Of a stretch of DNA of 64,000 nt, positions 54,561 to 64,000 are shown one piece after another. The stretch is from Volvariella volvacea V23. Lineage: Eukaryota; Basidiomycota; Agaricomycetes; Agaricales; Pluteaceae. A model generated the notes under the pieces. That model ran no database searches. It had not been told where the DNA came from and saw nothing but the letters and a program-made list of their open reading frames with translations. The translations under genes were made by a program, and so were the position numbers. Each line of letters begins with the position of its first letter. The stretch's first letter is position 1. The stretch is from the NCBI GenBank assembly GCA_000349905.1, contig KB722742.1, positions 255,097 to 319,096 on the forward strand, given 5' to 3'.

Positions 54561-56285
54561 TCATGCGTGTTCAGCTTTTCGGGCCCACTCCGTCACAAAC
54601 TGCTGCTCTAGTCGTGGCGTAGCCACTTCCAACCCCAATTTTGCCATCAGCTTTTTCGCAGGTGCGCCGGCACTGGGGGGCAGCTCCAACTCCCGGGAAG
54701 GAGGAAGGGTCATCAAGTCGCGCACTGCCGTGCGTGAGTCCTTGCCTGCAAGTGTTGTCCCTGAGCACAGAGTCCCACAAGCGCCTCATCCTGACTCACC
54801 CTCGTACAAGACCTCATAAATCTAGTACCCAAAGATGGAATTAGATGATCGTCAACAAAAACAGCACCCCACTAACACTATTGGCGATGGGTGCATTGAC
54901 CCCAAGGTCATCGATGATCTTCTTGACACCCTTTGCGGTCGAAACACCTTCCGCAACACTGCCCAAAGTCTTAATGATCATTTCAAGGGACTCCCCTTGT
55001 CCGAGCCTATACCCAACAGTATAATTTCTACTGTTGGAGGAGCTGCAAGTCAAGAAGAGGTCGCCGACCCCAGCAAGTCCAAGAAATGTTAATGGCGAGG
55101 CCCCATAGGCAGTCCCGATGCAGGTCATCTCCGCGAGGCCTCGTGTTATGATCACTACAAGCAGTCCTTTAGCCCTGGATAAGGGACCTATCGGGAGATA
55201 CTCACTTGCCCTGGTATTATTCTCGTAGCCGAGACCATCTGCCATGCCTGCAGCAATGGCATAGACATTTTTCAGGGCACCTGACAATTCAATACCAATT
55301 GGATCACCACCGGTGTAACTGCTATGATAAATACGACCACACCCATTGGACCAATTCACGGTGCTTACCAACGGAAATGAGGCTGATGGAACAAATCGGA
55401 TGCCTTTTTGGCTTCTGCCTCAGTGAAAGAGGCAACAGACACCGATGTTGGTTGTCTTTCAACAACTTTGAAGCGGGTGTCAGTGATCCGGAACTAATTC
55501 ATATGTTTGCCGGTTAGTATACGCACTTTCCTTGGCGAAGGATGGTCCTGACTGTTAAACACATTTGAGTTCGGCCGCTATCACATGCCCAGTACAGCAA
55601 ATTTACGCACAATGAAGGTCGCTGCTTTTGCGACGTCTGGTCCACAGGTATCTGCAATGATCTCGAGGGTCAGAGCATCTGTACCAATTTCGATACCCTT
55701 GTTCACGAAGATCAGAAGGGGCATATGATCGGTATTGAGCTGGGGATGCAAAATTAAGAGGTTCTCTCTGAATCCAGAAGTATCCCGGGACACGAAAAAG
55801 GAAACGAGATGAGCACACTCAATGCACCAATATACCATAACGCAACTGCACCTGAGGAATTGGGTAGGAATAGCAAACAAGAGGACATCCATGCTGTTCA
55901 TAAACTCCTTGGACGGCATCTCTGGACCGACAGCAGTGATATTCTCCGGGAAGATGTGGTCACGAAGGTATACTGGGTTCCGGTGATGAGTGTTAAAGTG
56001 CTTTACGATACTTTCCTCTCGACACCACATGTAGACTTCGTGCTGAGAGTCGCCGAGATGAGAGGCTAGGCAGGAGCCAAAATTACCAGAGCCAAAGACA
56101 AGGACCTTCGCTTTGCTGGGCAGTTGTTTTGTTATGCACATTTTTCTCGAGAGACCAGGACCAGACTGGGAAAGAGGTGGATGGAAAGGTTGACGAAAAG
56201 GCGAACGCGAAGACAGAAAAACAGGGAGCGAAGAGCGGCAAGGTAGGATGGGTAAGCGGGTGAGGCACCTTAGGCGAGCATTCAT
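54561..56285 (-). CDS. NAD(P)-dependent glycerol-3-phosphate dehydrogenase, bacterial GpsA type
   Basis: Interconverts dihydroxyacetone phosphate and glycerol-3-phosphate. Rossmann motif VLVFGSGNFGSCLA, then LLFAIPTQFLR, FVNKGIEIGTDALTLE, SGPSFAKE joined to IVERQPTSVSVAS, the catalytic-lysine block GIELSGALKNVYAIAAGM, ADGLGYENNTRA, ITRGLAEMTCIGTAYGA, GLAGVGDLFLTCSS and NYTVGYRLGQG. These match bacterial GpsA and not the yeast Gpd1 pattern. Ends WARKAEHA at 54561. About seven introns, so the gene is fully adapted to the host. Two starts are possible: 56285, giving a 47-residue Arg/Ser/Leu-rich leader without acidic residues that could target mitochondria, or 56141 directly before the Rossmann fold. 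A TATAAAT at 56307-56313 might favour the shorter form. Confidence 0.88.
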
Positions 56286-56524
56286 AAAGCTTCGGGGAGC
56301 CAGGGTTATAAATGGAGGGGGCAATGGAGCAAATTGAGCACCAGGTGCACGAGGCTTGATATCCCAATTCAGTCGTCACGGATTCAGATAGCGCGCCAAA
56401 TCACGTGCGCCACGTTACACACAGCCCGCTGGGAGCGACAAGGGACAACTCATCAAAAACTTAGTCGCAGCGCTACCAAACGGTCTCCTCCCCGCACCGT
56501 CCTTGTTACTCCCTTCCAATCGTT
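56286..56524. promoter_or_regulatory. Bidirectional promoter, GpsA-like / SED5
   Basis: 239 bp. It carries TATAAAT (56307-56313), an E2F/MBF-like GCGCGCCAAA (about 56391-56400) and a CACGTG core (56402-56407). Confidence 0.45.
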
Positions 56525-57834
56525 ATGCCCCTGCAAGATCGCACAAACGAGTTCCGAGCATGCATAGACTCTATTCGAAGCAGATCCAACCTCGACTCAA
56601 AACAACGGCTGCTGCAATCTGGCAGTAAGGCCGGTTCCAAAAGCGAGTTCTCTCGTATGGCCGCAGAGATAGGGAAGGAAATAAGCAGTACTACCCTTAA
56701 GCTCAGCAAATTGGCACAATGTACTTGTCTGTTTTCCCTTGACTTTGTCTCCATTTAATTGTGATGTAGTGGCCAAACGGAAAACCCTATTCGACGACAG
56801 GCCAGTGGAGATCAGTGTATGCGGGTTACCATTCAAACAGTCGTTCATGGCACTCATCCAGTGTAACAGGAACTGACGTTCATTATCAAGCACGACATTG
56901 CCAACATCAACAAGCAGATAGCAGCCCTTCAAGCATATGTCAAGCAACGAAACGCTCAAGGCTCAAAGTCGGTGGAAGGCAAGCAGATCGAGGAGCACAA
57001 CCACAATGTTGTCATGCTTCTACAGAGCAAGCTGGCCAACACGAGTATGACGTTCAAAGACGTCTTGGAGGTCCGAACGCAGGCAAGTCATGCTACGCAG
57101 CTGCATCTTGGGTCCATGCTCACTATTTATTTGCAGAACATGAAGGAATCAAAGGACAGAACAGAGCAGTTCATGTACTCGACTTCCTCTGCTGCTACCC
57201 AGCCGCCATCTAGTAAGCGGGATAGAATGCTTTTACGAGATTCCCCTGACAGTGGGCTTCAGAATCATTCCTGTACGGAAAAGCGCAAAGTGACCCCATG
57301 GGTGATGGTACCAACAGTCGATACGACAGCAAAGGCAAGGGCCGCGAGGTCCAAAATGGCGATGTCCTGGCGTTGGACCTCAACTCTGCCGAGGAGGGAG
57401 GTGCTGGCAGTGCATTTGCTCAGATGCAACTGGTGGAGCAACAGGTGCGCCCATCCCCATGACACATACATTCTTCCGCTGATCATCATCCCTACGTAGG
57501 ATTCATATATTCAATCACGTACCACTGCCATAGAGTCCATAGAGACTACCATAGCCGAACTGGGGCAGATTTTCACACAATTAGCAAACATGGTAGCTGA
57601 GCAACGTGAGACAGTGCAGCGGATCGATGCGGACACAGTAGACATTGCAACCAACGTTAGCGGAGCACAGAGGGAGTTGCTGAAGTACTACGCTAGCATC
57701 TCGAGTAATCGCTGGCTGATGCTCAAGGTGTTTGGTGTATTAATTATATTTGTTGAGTGCATCCTCTCGTATCTTCCGTTTTGGCCATCTCACATTCAGC
57801 CCAGTTCTTGGTCTTTATCTTGGTCTCCAAGTGA
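56525..57834 (+). CDS. SED5: Syntaxin-5-type t-SNARE Sed5
   Basis: Golgi Qa-SNARE for ER-to-Golgi and intra-Golgi fusion. It starts MPLQDRTNEFRACIDSIRS, the Sed5/Stx5 N-terminal peptide region. Habc helices include SEFSRMAAEIGKEISSTTLK, LTFIIKHDIANINKQIAAL and NHNVVMLLQSKLANTSMTFK. The SNARE motif is SRTTAIESIETTIAELGQIF then TQLANMVAEQRETVQRIDAD, with the zero-layer Gln in VAEQ. After LLKYYASISSNRWLMLK comes the tail anchor, which needs an intron (about 57750-57804) to read VFGVLIIFFLVFILVSK, stop 57832-57834. About six introns. Around 340 residues, normal length. Confidence 0.93.
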
Positions 57835-57935
57835 TGTGCTGCACGGGAAATGGTATTTTTATTTATTATGGACAATAGTACTCCTCCACATATACTACAT
57901 TATGACATAGATATGACGACCGTCATGAATAATGC

Positions 57936-59079
57936 TCATCCTATAGGTATTGCATTTACGCCAGTTCCGAGAGGCTTCGAAGAGGTGGTGCGCTTCCTGG
58001 ACCGGTTTGGTTTCACGTCATTGCCGTCTGAAACTGTCCAAGTTTTCTTAGTTGTTGGCTTCTGATCTAAACCCGAGGTGCTAGAATATCGTTGAGAACG
58101 GGTTTGCGAGGTCTTCTCACTCTCGCCCTCAGTTCTGTTCTGCCCCTTCCGTTTCCCTTGTCGTGTTATCTAGCAGGACGTCAGGATTTTTGTCTCCGCT
58201 TGCTCATCAACTCACTCTTTGTCCCGTTAGCTTTTTGTTTCGCTCCTGCAGCCGCTTCAGTCGATTCTCTCCTTTTCCACCACCACCAACAGTTAGCTCT
58301 ACGTTGATAACCCTTCCGTCGAGCTCAGAATGATGCAATTTTAAGGCCTGTTGTAATGCAGTGCGGGTCACGAATTCAAGGAATGCGCATCCCTTAGATT
58401 TTGTAACATGCTTCCCCCCAGATGCTTTTGGTGTTAGAAGACGGATCATTGGCGCAGGGTCTAGAGAAGGCGCGTTAATGGGCTTATGGTAATAAACGCG
58501 CAAGCAGGACTGACCACAGGCAGAGAAGTGTTGTGTAATTGCATCGATAGACGTAGTATACTTAAGATTGCCTTTAAGACTTTATAGGTCAGAACGCCAT
58601 TATACTACTGATGCTCCAGAAATACACCCACCAACGAACAATATGTATCGTTCTCTATGTTCCGTCTTGCTCTTCACCCCACCTCCCCCGCTCCCCTTCT
58701 CCACCTCACCATCCCCCAAATTGTCGTTAACCACCCGTTTGGACTTCTTCCTTGATGATTCTGCCTCTGTCTGCGCCTCAGCACCCGTCTCCCTCTTGCG
58801 TTTCTTGCTCTTAGACTTGTCAGCCACGTTACCCAAGCTGTCCTCTGCCTCCTCCAAGCCGCTGACCTCGTGGCTCTGAAGTTTCTTTGCCTCTCCAGCA
58901 GTCGGTTCCATTTCCATCTTACCCCCACTCTCAATAGCCTGATCCTGTTCCTCCAGGACAGGTAGGCCGTGAGCTTCAAGATCCATCGCCGTCGCATTGG
59001 CCTTGGTTCCACTGCCTTTTCGTTCTCGGAAGGCTAGCGCCTTTTTCTGCTTCTTCGTGAGCTTTTGCGTTGGAGCCAT
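57936..59079 (-). CDS. Nop6-like RRM protein of 40S ribosome biogenesis
   Basis: Starts MAPTQKLTKKQKKALAFRER at 59079, the typical Nop6 opening; Nop6 is a nucleolar RNA-binding protein needed for small-subunit assembly. An acidic and then Lys/Arg-rich linker (DKSKSKKRKRE, RKKSKR) precedes the RRM, whose RNP2 is YILFVG at an exon end and whose RNP1 is KSKGCAFLEF. An intron after TGQR (about 58164-58211) joins a basic tail that runs through TWTVSDGNDVKPNRSRKR to GTGVNAIPIG, stop 57936-57938. The upstream open frame before MAPTQK (59256) is not part of the gene. About four introns. Convergent with SED5, 101 bp apart. Confidence 0.82.
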
Positions 59080-59438
59080 CTTGTGGCAGTGCTGTGCGGG
59101 GTTATATTGACGTTGCAAGGGTGATGATGCAGGAACCAGCTGCACGGTTGCGGCGAGGCAGTCGAGAAATTTCGTCAGCCCACGTGTAGTGCCACCCCTG
59201 ATTAGGAAGTCGTCTGGCGGATGTGCTGAGACAAGTGCAGTTGTTGGGCCAACCACCAGACTCGAATGTGGTCCAGCTCTCGTGATTTTGCATCAAGCGC
59301 CCACTCGTGCTACATACCATCAGCTTGCACATGACCTCTGCTTCGCTGTCGCAGGTCCTTAGCCACTCAATGGGGTACACTATTCCCCACTTAACCCCAA
59401 ACTTGCTTGTCGAACAAGACAGCCGATAACGACTCAGA
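59080..59438. promoter_or_regulatory. Bidirectional promoter, NOP6-like / amidase
   Basis: 359 bp between divergent ATGs. CACGTG core at 59181-59186. Minus-strand frames here have no domain and are not called. Confidence 0.4.
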
Positions 59439-61708
59439 ATGCCTGAGGCCCACTGGAAGGAGCTGGTCCAAGAAAAACGCAAGCGCCAACAACAGGCTAT
59501 TCCCAGTGAATGGATCATTGGGGCAACGCCAGCCAACACACTGGACGTCATAAATATTCCAGAGACGTGTGGATTATTGACCGCCAAAGAAATCGCCATC
59601 ACTAATACCGGAGTTGGCCCATTATTAGCAGAGCTCGCGACCGGAAATTGGTCTGCTGTAGAGGTCACAACAGCCTTCGCTAAGCGAGCAATTATTGCCC
59701 ACCAACTTGTGAGTTCAGTGACAATCGCGTGTCGGGGACTAATTGTTGATCATTCTCCAGACAAATTGCTTGACTGAGATATTTATCGAACGTGCTCTCA
59801 AAAGAGCTAGAGAACTTGACGATTTTCTAAAGGATAATGGGCGAGTTATAGGACCATTGCATGGTGAGCATCCCCCTCAGTGAGTCTGAAAGCTCTACTG
59901 ATTACATTCTATCGTGTGATGTAGGGCTTCCTGTTTCCTTGAAGGACCAGATCCACGTGAAGGGCCTGGAATCAACAATGGGTGACTACCGCCGCTCTGA
60001 CTCCTCGATTGGATCTAACATATCATAGGTTACGTATCTTGGATAGGTAAATTCGCGACTGAGAATGCCGTTCTTGTCGATATTTTGGAGTCTTCTGGAG
60101 CTATACTATTTGTCAAGACGAACGTACCGCAGACACTGATGGTGAGTACCCCTCCTGTAAGGTTTCCAGCATTTAATGGGCATTATTGTGAAGTGGGCAG
60201 AAACGTACAACGAAGTTTTTGGGAGGACAGTCAACCCGCACAGTCGAGCATTGACATGTGGTGGCTCCTCTGGTGGCGAAGGCGCATTGATTGGTGCGCT
60301 TCACTGCTTCAAGGTCTACGTCATTCACTCATGTTGACCAGCCATGAAGGGTGCACCGCTCGGTAAGCACCCTTGACAGCGCATAGTCACTTGATTAACC
60401 CCAAACTTCAGGTATTGGGTCTGATATAGGAGGGTATGATATCATTGCTCTGATAAGAATATGCTTTGAAGTTGTTTCAACCCAGGTCTATTCGAATTCC
60501 GTCTGCTCTTTGTGGCATATATGGTTTACGGCCTTCTATGGGCCGCGTTCCATATGCAGGGTGCGCCAACTCACTAGAAGGCCAGGAATCCATACTGTCT
60601 GTCCTAGGGCCTATGTCCACGACACTGGAAGGGGTCAAGATCTTCATGAAGATCCTGGCTGCACAGCGGCCTTGGGAGCTGGACCCGATGGCCAACAAGA
60701 GGTCGTGGGATGAAGAGGAATACCGTCTATCCTGTCATGGTGGAGGAAGATCCCTCTGCTTCGGCGTTATTTGGGACGATGGTATTATGGTGCCGCACCC
60801 ACCGGTCATACGTGGGCTTGAGATAACTAAGAGAGCGTTGATTGCTGCCGGGCATCAAGGTATGAGACACTCGGTGCTTAATTTCAAGATCTTCAACCTG
60901 AGTCCTACACTAGTAATTGATTGGAAGCCTCTGAAGCACAGAGAAATATATAACGTCGGCGTAGGTGTTCATCTTATTCATATGCGCATGGTGCAATTGA
61001 TCGCATTTTCTAGCTCGGTATTTTCAACGCTGGATCTGCGGAGGACTATCGGGTCGTGACTGCACCAACTGGGGAACCGCTATTGACTACTATGTTGGAA
61101 AACCCCGATCCCGCGCAAGCAATGAGCCGAATACGCGTAGGACAAGGGGAAACGACGGCATACCAACTCTGGCAGCTACACAAGAAGCGCAGAGATTTGC
61201 GAGAAGAGTACCTTCGGCACTGGAATAACACAATCACCATTACGAAGACAGGCCGCCCAGTTGATGCCATTATTGCCCCACCTGCGGCTTATGCAGCGCC
61301 TCCTCATGGAAGGTACAAGTGAGCGCAGTTTCAAAATTGATGAGCGCAAAACTTCATTGATTAACTCCGCTACCAAGGGACGCGAACTACACTACAGTCT
61401 GGAACGTGCTAGATTATAGTGCCCTCTGCATACCCGTTACCAAAGTTGATCCGGCACTCGACATAAAGCAACCTCCTCACAAATTCTACGATGAGTTTGA
61501 TGAAGAGAACTACAAATTATGTATGGTTTAGATGCATATATGATAATGGCCAAGTGCACTTACACTGTCTACTATAGACGATTCGGCGCTATTCGTCAAT
61601 GCCCCTGTTTCTGTCCAGCTCATTGGGCGTTCACATGAAGAGGAAGCCGTTATTGCCATGTCGGAGATTGTTGACGCAGCCTTGAGAGCTCAGGAGGCCA
61701 AACTGTAG
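59439..61708 (+). CDS. Acetamidase-type amidase (amidase signature family)
   Basis: Hydrolyses amides to acid and ammonia. Start MPEAHWKELVQEKRKRQ. Catalytic triad of the amidase-signature family: Lys in GLPVSLKDQIHVKG, cis-Ser in LTCGGSSGGEGALIG, and the nucleophile Ser in GSDIGGSIRIPS after an intron (about 60432-60483). Downstream are GIYGLRPSMGRVPYAG, SVLGPMSTTLEGVKIFMK, DAIIAPPAAYAAPPHG, WNVLDYSALCIPVTKVDP and APVSVQLIGRSHEEE. About eleven introns. The protein ends QEAKL; the final AKL could act as a peroxisomal signal, though this may be chance. Full length, about 560 residues. Like AmdS it could serve nitrogen scavenging. Confidence 0.93.
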
Positions 61709-61923
61709 GAACATGATAGCATGGCATTAGTTGCGTACAATACAAAGGCTTTGCCAATGTTAGCGAAGCAGAATAAGGAATAAATACAAGTACAAGGGAA
61801 GCATTACTCTTTTGATGAGCAGCCATAACATGCGCGCATGCGCGCAGTAATGCAACTGAAAACCCAGCATCACATACCTCAATCTGTCAAATATGTAACC
61901 ATGCCAAGCAAATTCCAGAACGG
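61709..61923. terminator. Convergent 3' region with poly(A) signal and hairpin
   Basis: AATAAA lies at 61779-61784, 71 bases after the amidase stop. Then GCATTACT (61801-61808) and AGTAATGC (61846-61853) are exact inverted copies, and between them sits the perfect palindrome TGCGCGCATGCGCGCA (61831-61846). Confidence 0.5.
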
Positions 61924-63395
61924 TTAGCACAGTGAAAGGCCATTGACGGCTTCTCCGGCACCGTCTACTTCTCTCTCGTCACCATCTCCACGGCGAAATG
62001 CAGATCGCGGGATAGGCCGAAGAATTGGGCTTGCTAGCCCCATCGACGCCCTCATCGTTGGGCTCGAAGTCATGCTTGCTGGCCTTGTGTAGGAATTAGG
62101 GAACGATGCAGATATTGTTGGAGACGATGTTGTCGAGCTGACTGCTGACCCAGGTATGGTGATGGGAATGGAAATCGGCAACCTGGGATTTGAACGACCG
62201 ATTGGCGAGTTTATGTGATTGTCACGCAGATGCGTGAGGGATGGCGAAACAGCACGGCGTTTTGATGAAGTAGGATATGGATCATACCTATCATCATCTG
62301 AAAATGAGCAGTCAATGTATTGGTACAGTCATTGCGCTGAAGAGAATAACATACGTTTTCGTTTATTTGAGCGCGTTGCGCTAGTCGGTGGCGGCGTATA
62401 CCGCCAGCTAGTCATCGGCGTCGAAAACAATGGCGACCCAGACGGCTGGGCAGCGTAAGCGGCTTGTATAAAGAGGGGGCAGTCTCCACATACTATGTCA
62501 ATATCCATGGCCATTGCATTATAGTTAGGGCTTCCAGAGAGGCTCATGTCATCTCCATTGATGCTGTCAGCCGGCGTTCGTGACTTTCTTATGCTCATGG
62601 GCTCGCTGCTACCAAAGGCAGTGAGGTAGTCAATACCATCGTCGCCTTCATCTTCACTAAGGTCTTCGTCTTGCAGAGCTTCGTCGTCTTGTGAGGCATC
62701 TTCTGGATAACGACCACGATCACGGGGCGTTCGAGGTTGATTGGGCAGTTCGGAGCATGAAGCGAGGAAGCGTTGGAAGGCGGCTTCAGACTTGAGTTCA
62801 TTCTCTTCTGTTTTTGATTCGGCCAATAGGTTCAAGATACGGGGCTGTCTCAACTAAAGTTGAAGATGGAGATAAGTATCGCTAATAGGTGCCACAGTGG
62901 GTGAGACCTTACAGGGAACGAAAGGCGACGGTGAAGGATCTGGGCATGTCTTTGGGAATCCTCCACAGCCGTTCTTCTTGGGGGAGTAGAGGGGATCTTG
63001 GATGGTCTGCTCTTCCCTGTTTGTTCTTCTTCGCTGGCGTCGGATGCTCTGGGCAAGGGCATAATACCCTCTGAGCTGCCAGAAAGCGAAGGGGACCTGT
63101 CCATCATCATTCGTTCCTTGTCGCTCTCTGATCCCTCAGATATTGTTGCGCTCCGACTACCTCGCCTTGAGGGCGGAGAAGACAGAGTGAAGGACGCCGC
63201 TAGTGGGCTATGTAAGCGACCCTCTGTGAGATAACTGGCCTTGGGTGCAAGCAGACTCGGTCGGCGGAGACGGGGGAGCAGACGATCACCTCCATCCAGG
63301 GTGAGTGCAGAGGTGGAGGCCATGGAAGAGGGTGGCGGGAGGGCAAAATCCGTTGAGGACGTTGGGAATGAGGGTCTGGAGGTAGCTTTGGGCAT
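61924..63395 (-). CDS. Unrecognised Ser/Pro-rich protein
   Basis: About 430 residues, not recognised. Starts MPKATSRPSFPTSSTDF at 63395. Likely conserved blocks: RRPSLLAPKASYLTEGRLHS, then SFTLSSPPSRRGSRS; RRLSFPV joined over an intron (about 62855-62910) to RQPRILNLLAESKTEENELK, SEAAFQRFLASCSE, an acidic run (EDLSEDEGDDGIDYLTAFGS), and GSPLFSTPMTSWRYTPPP. A second intron (about 62301-62355) leads to DDRYDPYPTSSKRRAVSPS, a possible nuclear localisation signal. The C-terminal part is Ser/Ile/Pro-rich and ends NGLSLC. Many SP/TP sites and basic patches suggest a nuclear regulator controlled by phosphorylation, which is inference. Confidence 0.65.
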
Positions 63396-63609
63396 TGTCG
63401 CGGGTGTAGGTAGTCTTGAAGGTGAAGGTGCATATGTAACCTTTATAGCCCGGGGAAGTCTCAGGGTCCAGCCATTACACAGGACCTCACTGGCACCCGC
63501 ATGTCAAGATTGGCAATTGCCATTGTCACAACTCCAGCATATATCAAATTGATTGATTCGACACTATATTATGTACCCGAGTACGGATACCAGTCACTAA
63601 CATTAATGA
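63396..63609. other. Gap between two minus-strand genes
   Basis: 214 bases holding the promoter of the Ser/Pro-rich gene and the 3' UTR of the MAPEG gene. No clear motif. Confidence 0.35.
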
Positions 63610-64000
63610 TTATACGCCAGCCATTACGGATTGTACTACAGTTGCGGTGGACGAAAGCAAGAGGCCTAGAGTGCAGTCGCAGCCATTCAGTGCATAGAAA
63701 CGCAACGTCCATCGATGCGACCTTACCTAAGAGCCCCAGATTGCTCACTCTGTAGAGCGCAGTGACTCGCTGTGTCGTGCTTGCTTTAGTCCATCCAGTC
63801 AAGGAACGTTTGGAATGCTCACATTACGAGGATCACCGGTAATGTAACCGCGAGTATAAGAAATGCGACCGACAACCCATAGAGCGCAGGATGCTGCCGC
63901 AATAACGGGGTACTTCAGCCCACCGAGGATTGTTCTGTTGCCCACAAACAAATCAGAGATCAAATCTAGACCAGAACACACCAATGACCCACGTTACATA
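63610..64000 (-). CDS. MAPEG-family microsomal glutathione S-transferase 3-like, N-terminus outside window
   Basis: C-terminal part of a small four-helix membrane protein that conjugates glutathione or reduces lipid peroxides. Exons: TILGGLKYPVIAAASCALWV, then VGRISYTRGYITGDPRN; RVTALYRVSNLGLLG; and LLLSSTATVVQSVMAGV with stop TAA at 63610-63612. The GLKYP and VGRxxYxxGYxTGDP patterns are the MGST3 signature with the conserved Arg/Tyr. Two introns were resolved by frame: 53 nt starting GTGAGC after PRN, and about 60 nt starting GTAAGG. The upstream exon boundary (about 63941) ends in GCAACAG and the rest lies to the right of the window. Confidence 0.82.

Noticed and set aside
1..64000. Transposons, tRNA or rRNA genes, CRISPR arrays, phage or virus genes, toxin genes, secondary-metabolite cluster
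   Set aside because: No transposase, reverse transcriptase, cloverleaf, repeat-spacer array, viral protein or core synthase was seen on either strand; negative result by eye only.

Overview
The window is nuclear DNA of a filamentous or yeast-like basidiomycete fungus, most likely an Agaricomycete. The evidence is the density of intron-split genes on both strands, introns mostly 45-60 nt with GT...AG ends, short intergenic gaps, a single-chain eukaryotic urease, a fused purD-purM purine enzyme, a kelch/coiled-coil polarity protein and an F-box protein of the kind common in mushrooms. Species cannot be fixed from the sequence. No tRNA, rRNA, transposon, CRISPR array or viral gene was seen. Coordinates for genes span first to last coding base visible, introns included; exon joins were made by hand from splice signals and reading frame.

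Left part (1-11 kb): the end of LSG1 (60S export GTPase), a Chk2/Cds1-type FHA-kinase only 36 bp downstream, S-formylglutathione hydrolase, a Tgl2-like lipase, and a complete urease gene divergent from the lipase across a 99-bp promoter holding a perfect CRE-type palindrome. Centre-left (11-30 kb): a Tea1-like kelch protein, RRP5 (pre-rRNA processing), SF3A2 (splicing; its first coding exons are 4 nt and 8 nt), a Pal1-like morphology protein, an unrecognised disordered protein, and Sld2/Drc1 (replication initiation).

Centre-right (30-48 kb): an F-box/leucine-rich protein with a tandem 11-residue repeat, proteasome subunit Rpn5, mitoribosomal mS23, a peroxisomal 4-coumarate-CoA-ligase-like enzyme divergent from Mediator MED7, a BCL7-like chromatin protein candidate, a membrane CN-hydrolase resembling apolipoprotein N-acyltransferase, a small unrecognised conserved-looking protein, and a very long disordered protein with a second Pal1-like motif. 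Right part (48-64 kb): the bifunctional purine enzyme ADE5,7, an ankyrin-CCCH RNA-binding protein, a bacterial-type (GpsA-like) glycerol-3-phosphate dehydrogenase, the Golgi syntaxin Sed5, Nop6-like RRM protein, an acetamidase-type amidase, another unrecognised disordered protein, and the C-terminal half of a MAPEG/MGST3 membrane glutathione transferase cut by the window edge.

Most genes are ordinary housekeeping genes and the region is not an operon or a secondary-metabolite cluster. Loose functional links exist: urease and amidase both release ammonia; several genes serve ribosome biogenesis (LSG1, RRP5, NOP6) and cell polarity (Tea1-like, two Pal1-like). I found no obvious new multi-gene system. 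The most interesting items are single-gene or RNA-level: the BCL7-like fungal protein, the 11-residue repeat in the F-box protein, the bacterial-type GpsA, the 8-nt microexon, a GC-AG intron in urease, a hairpin that would bury a 3' splice site, and four introns that are multiples of three and free of stops.
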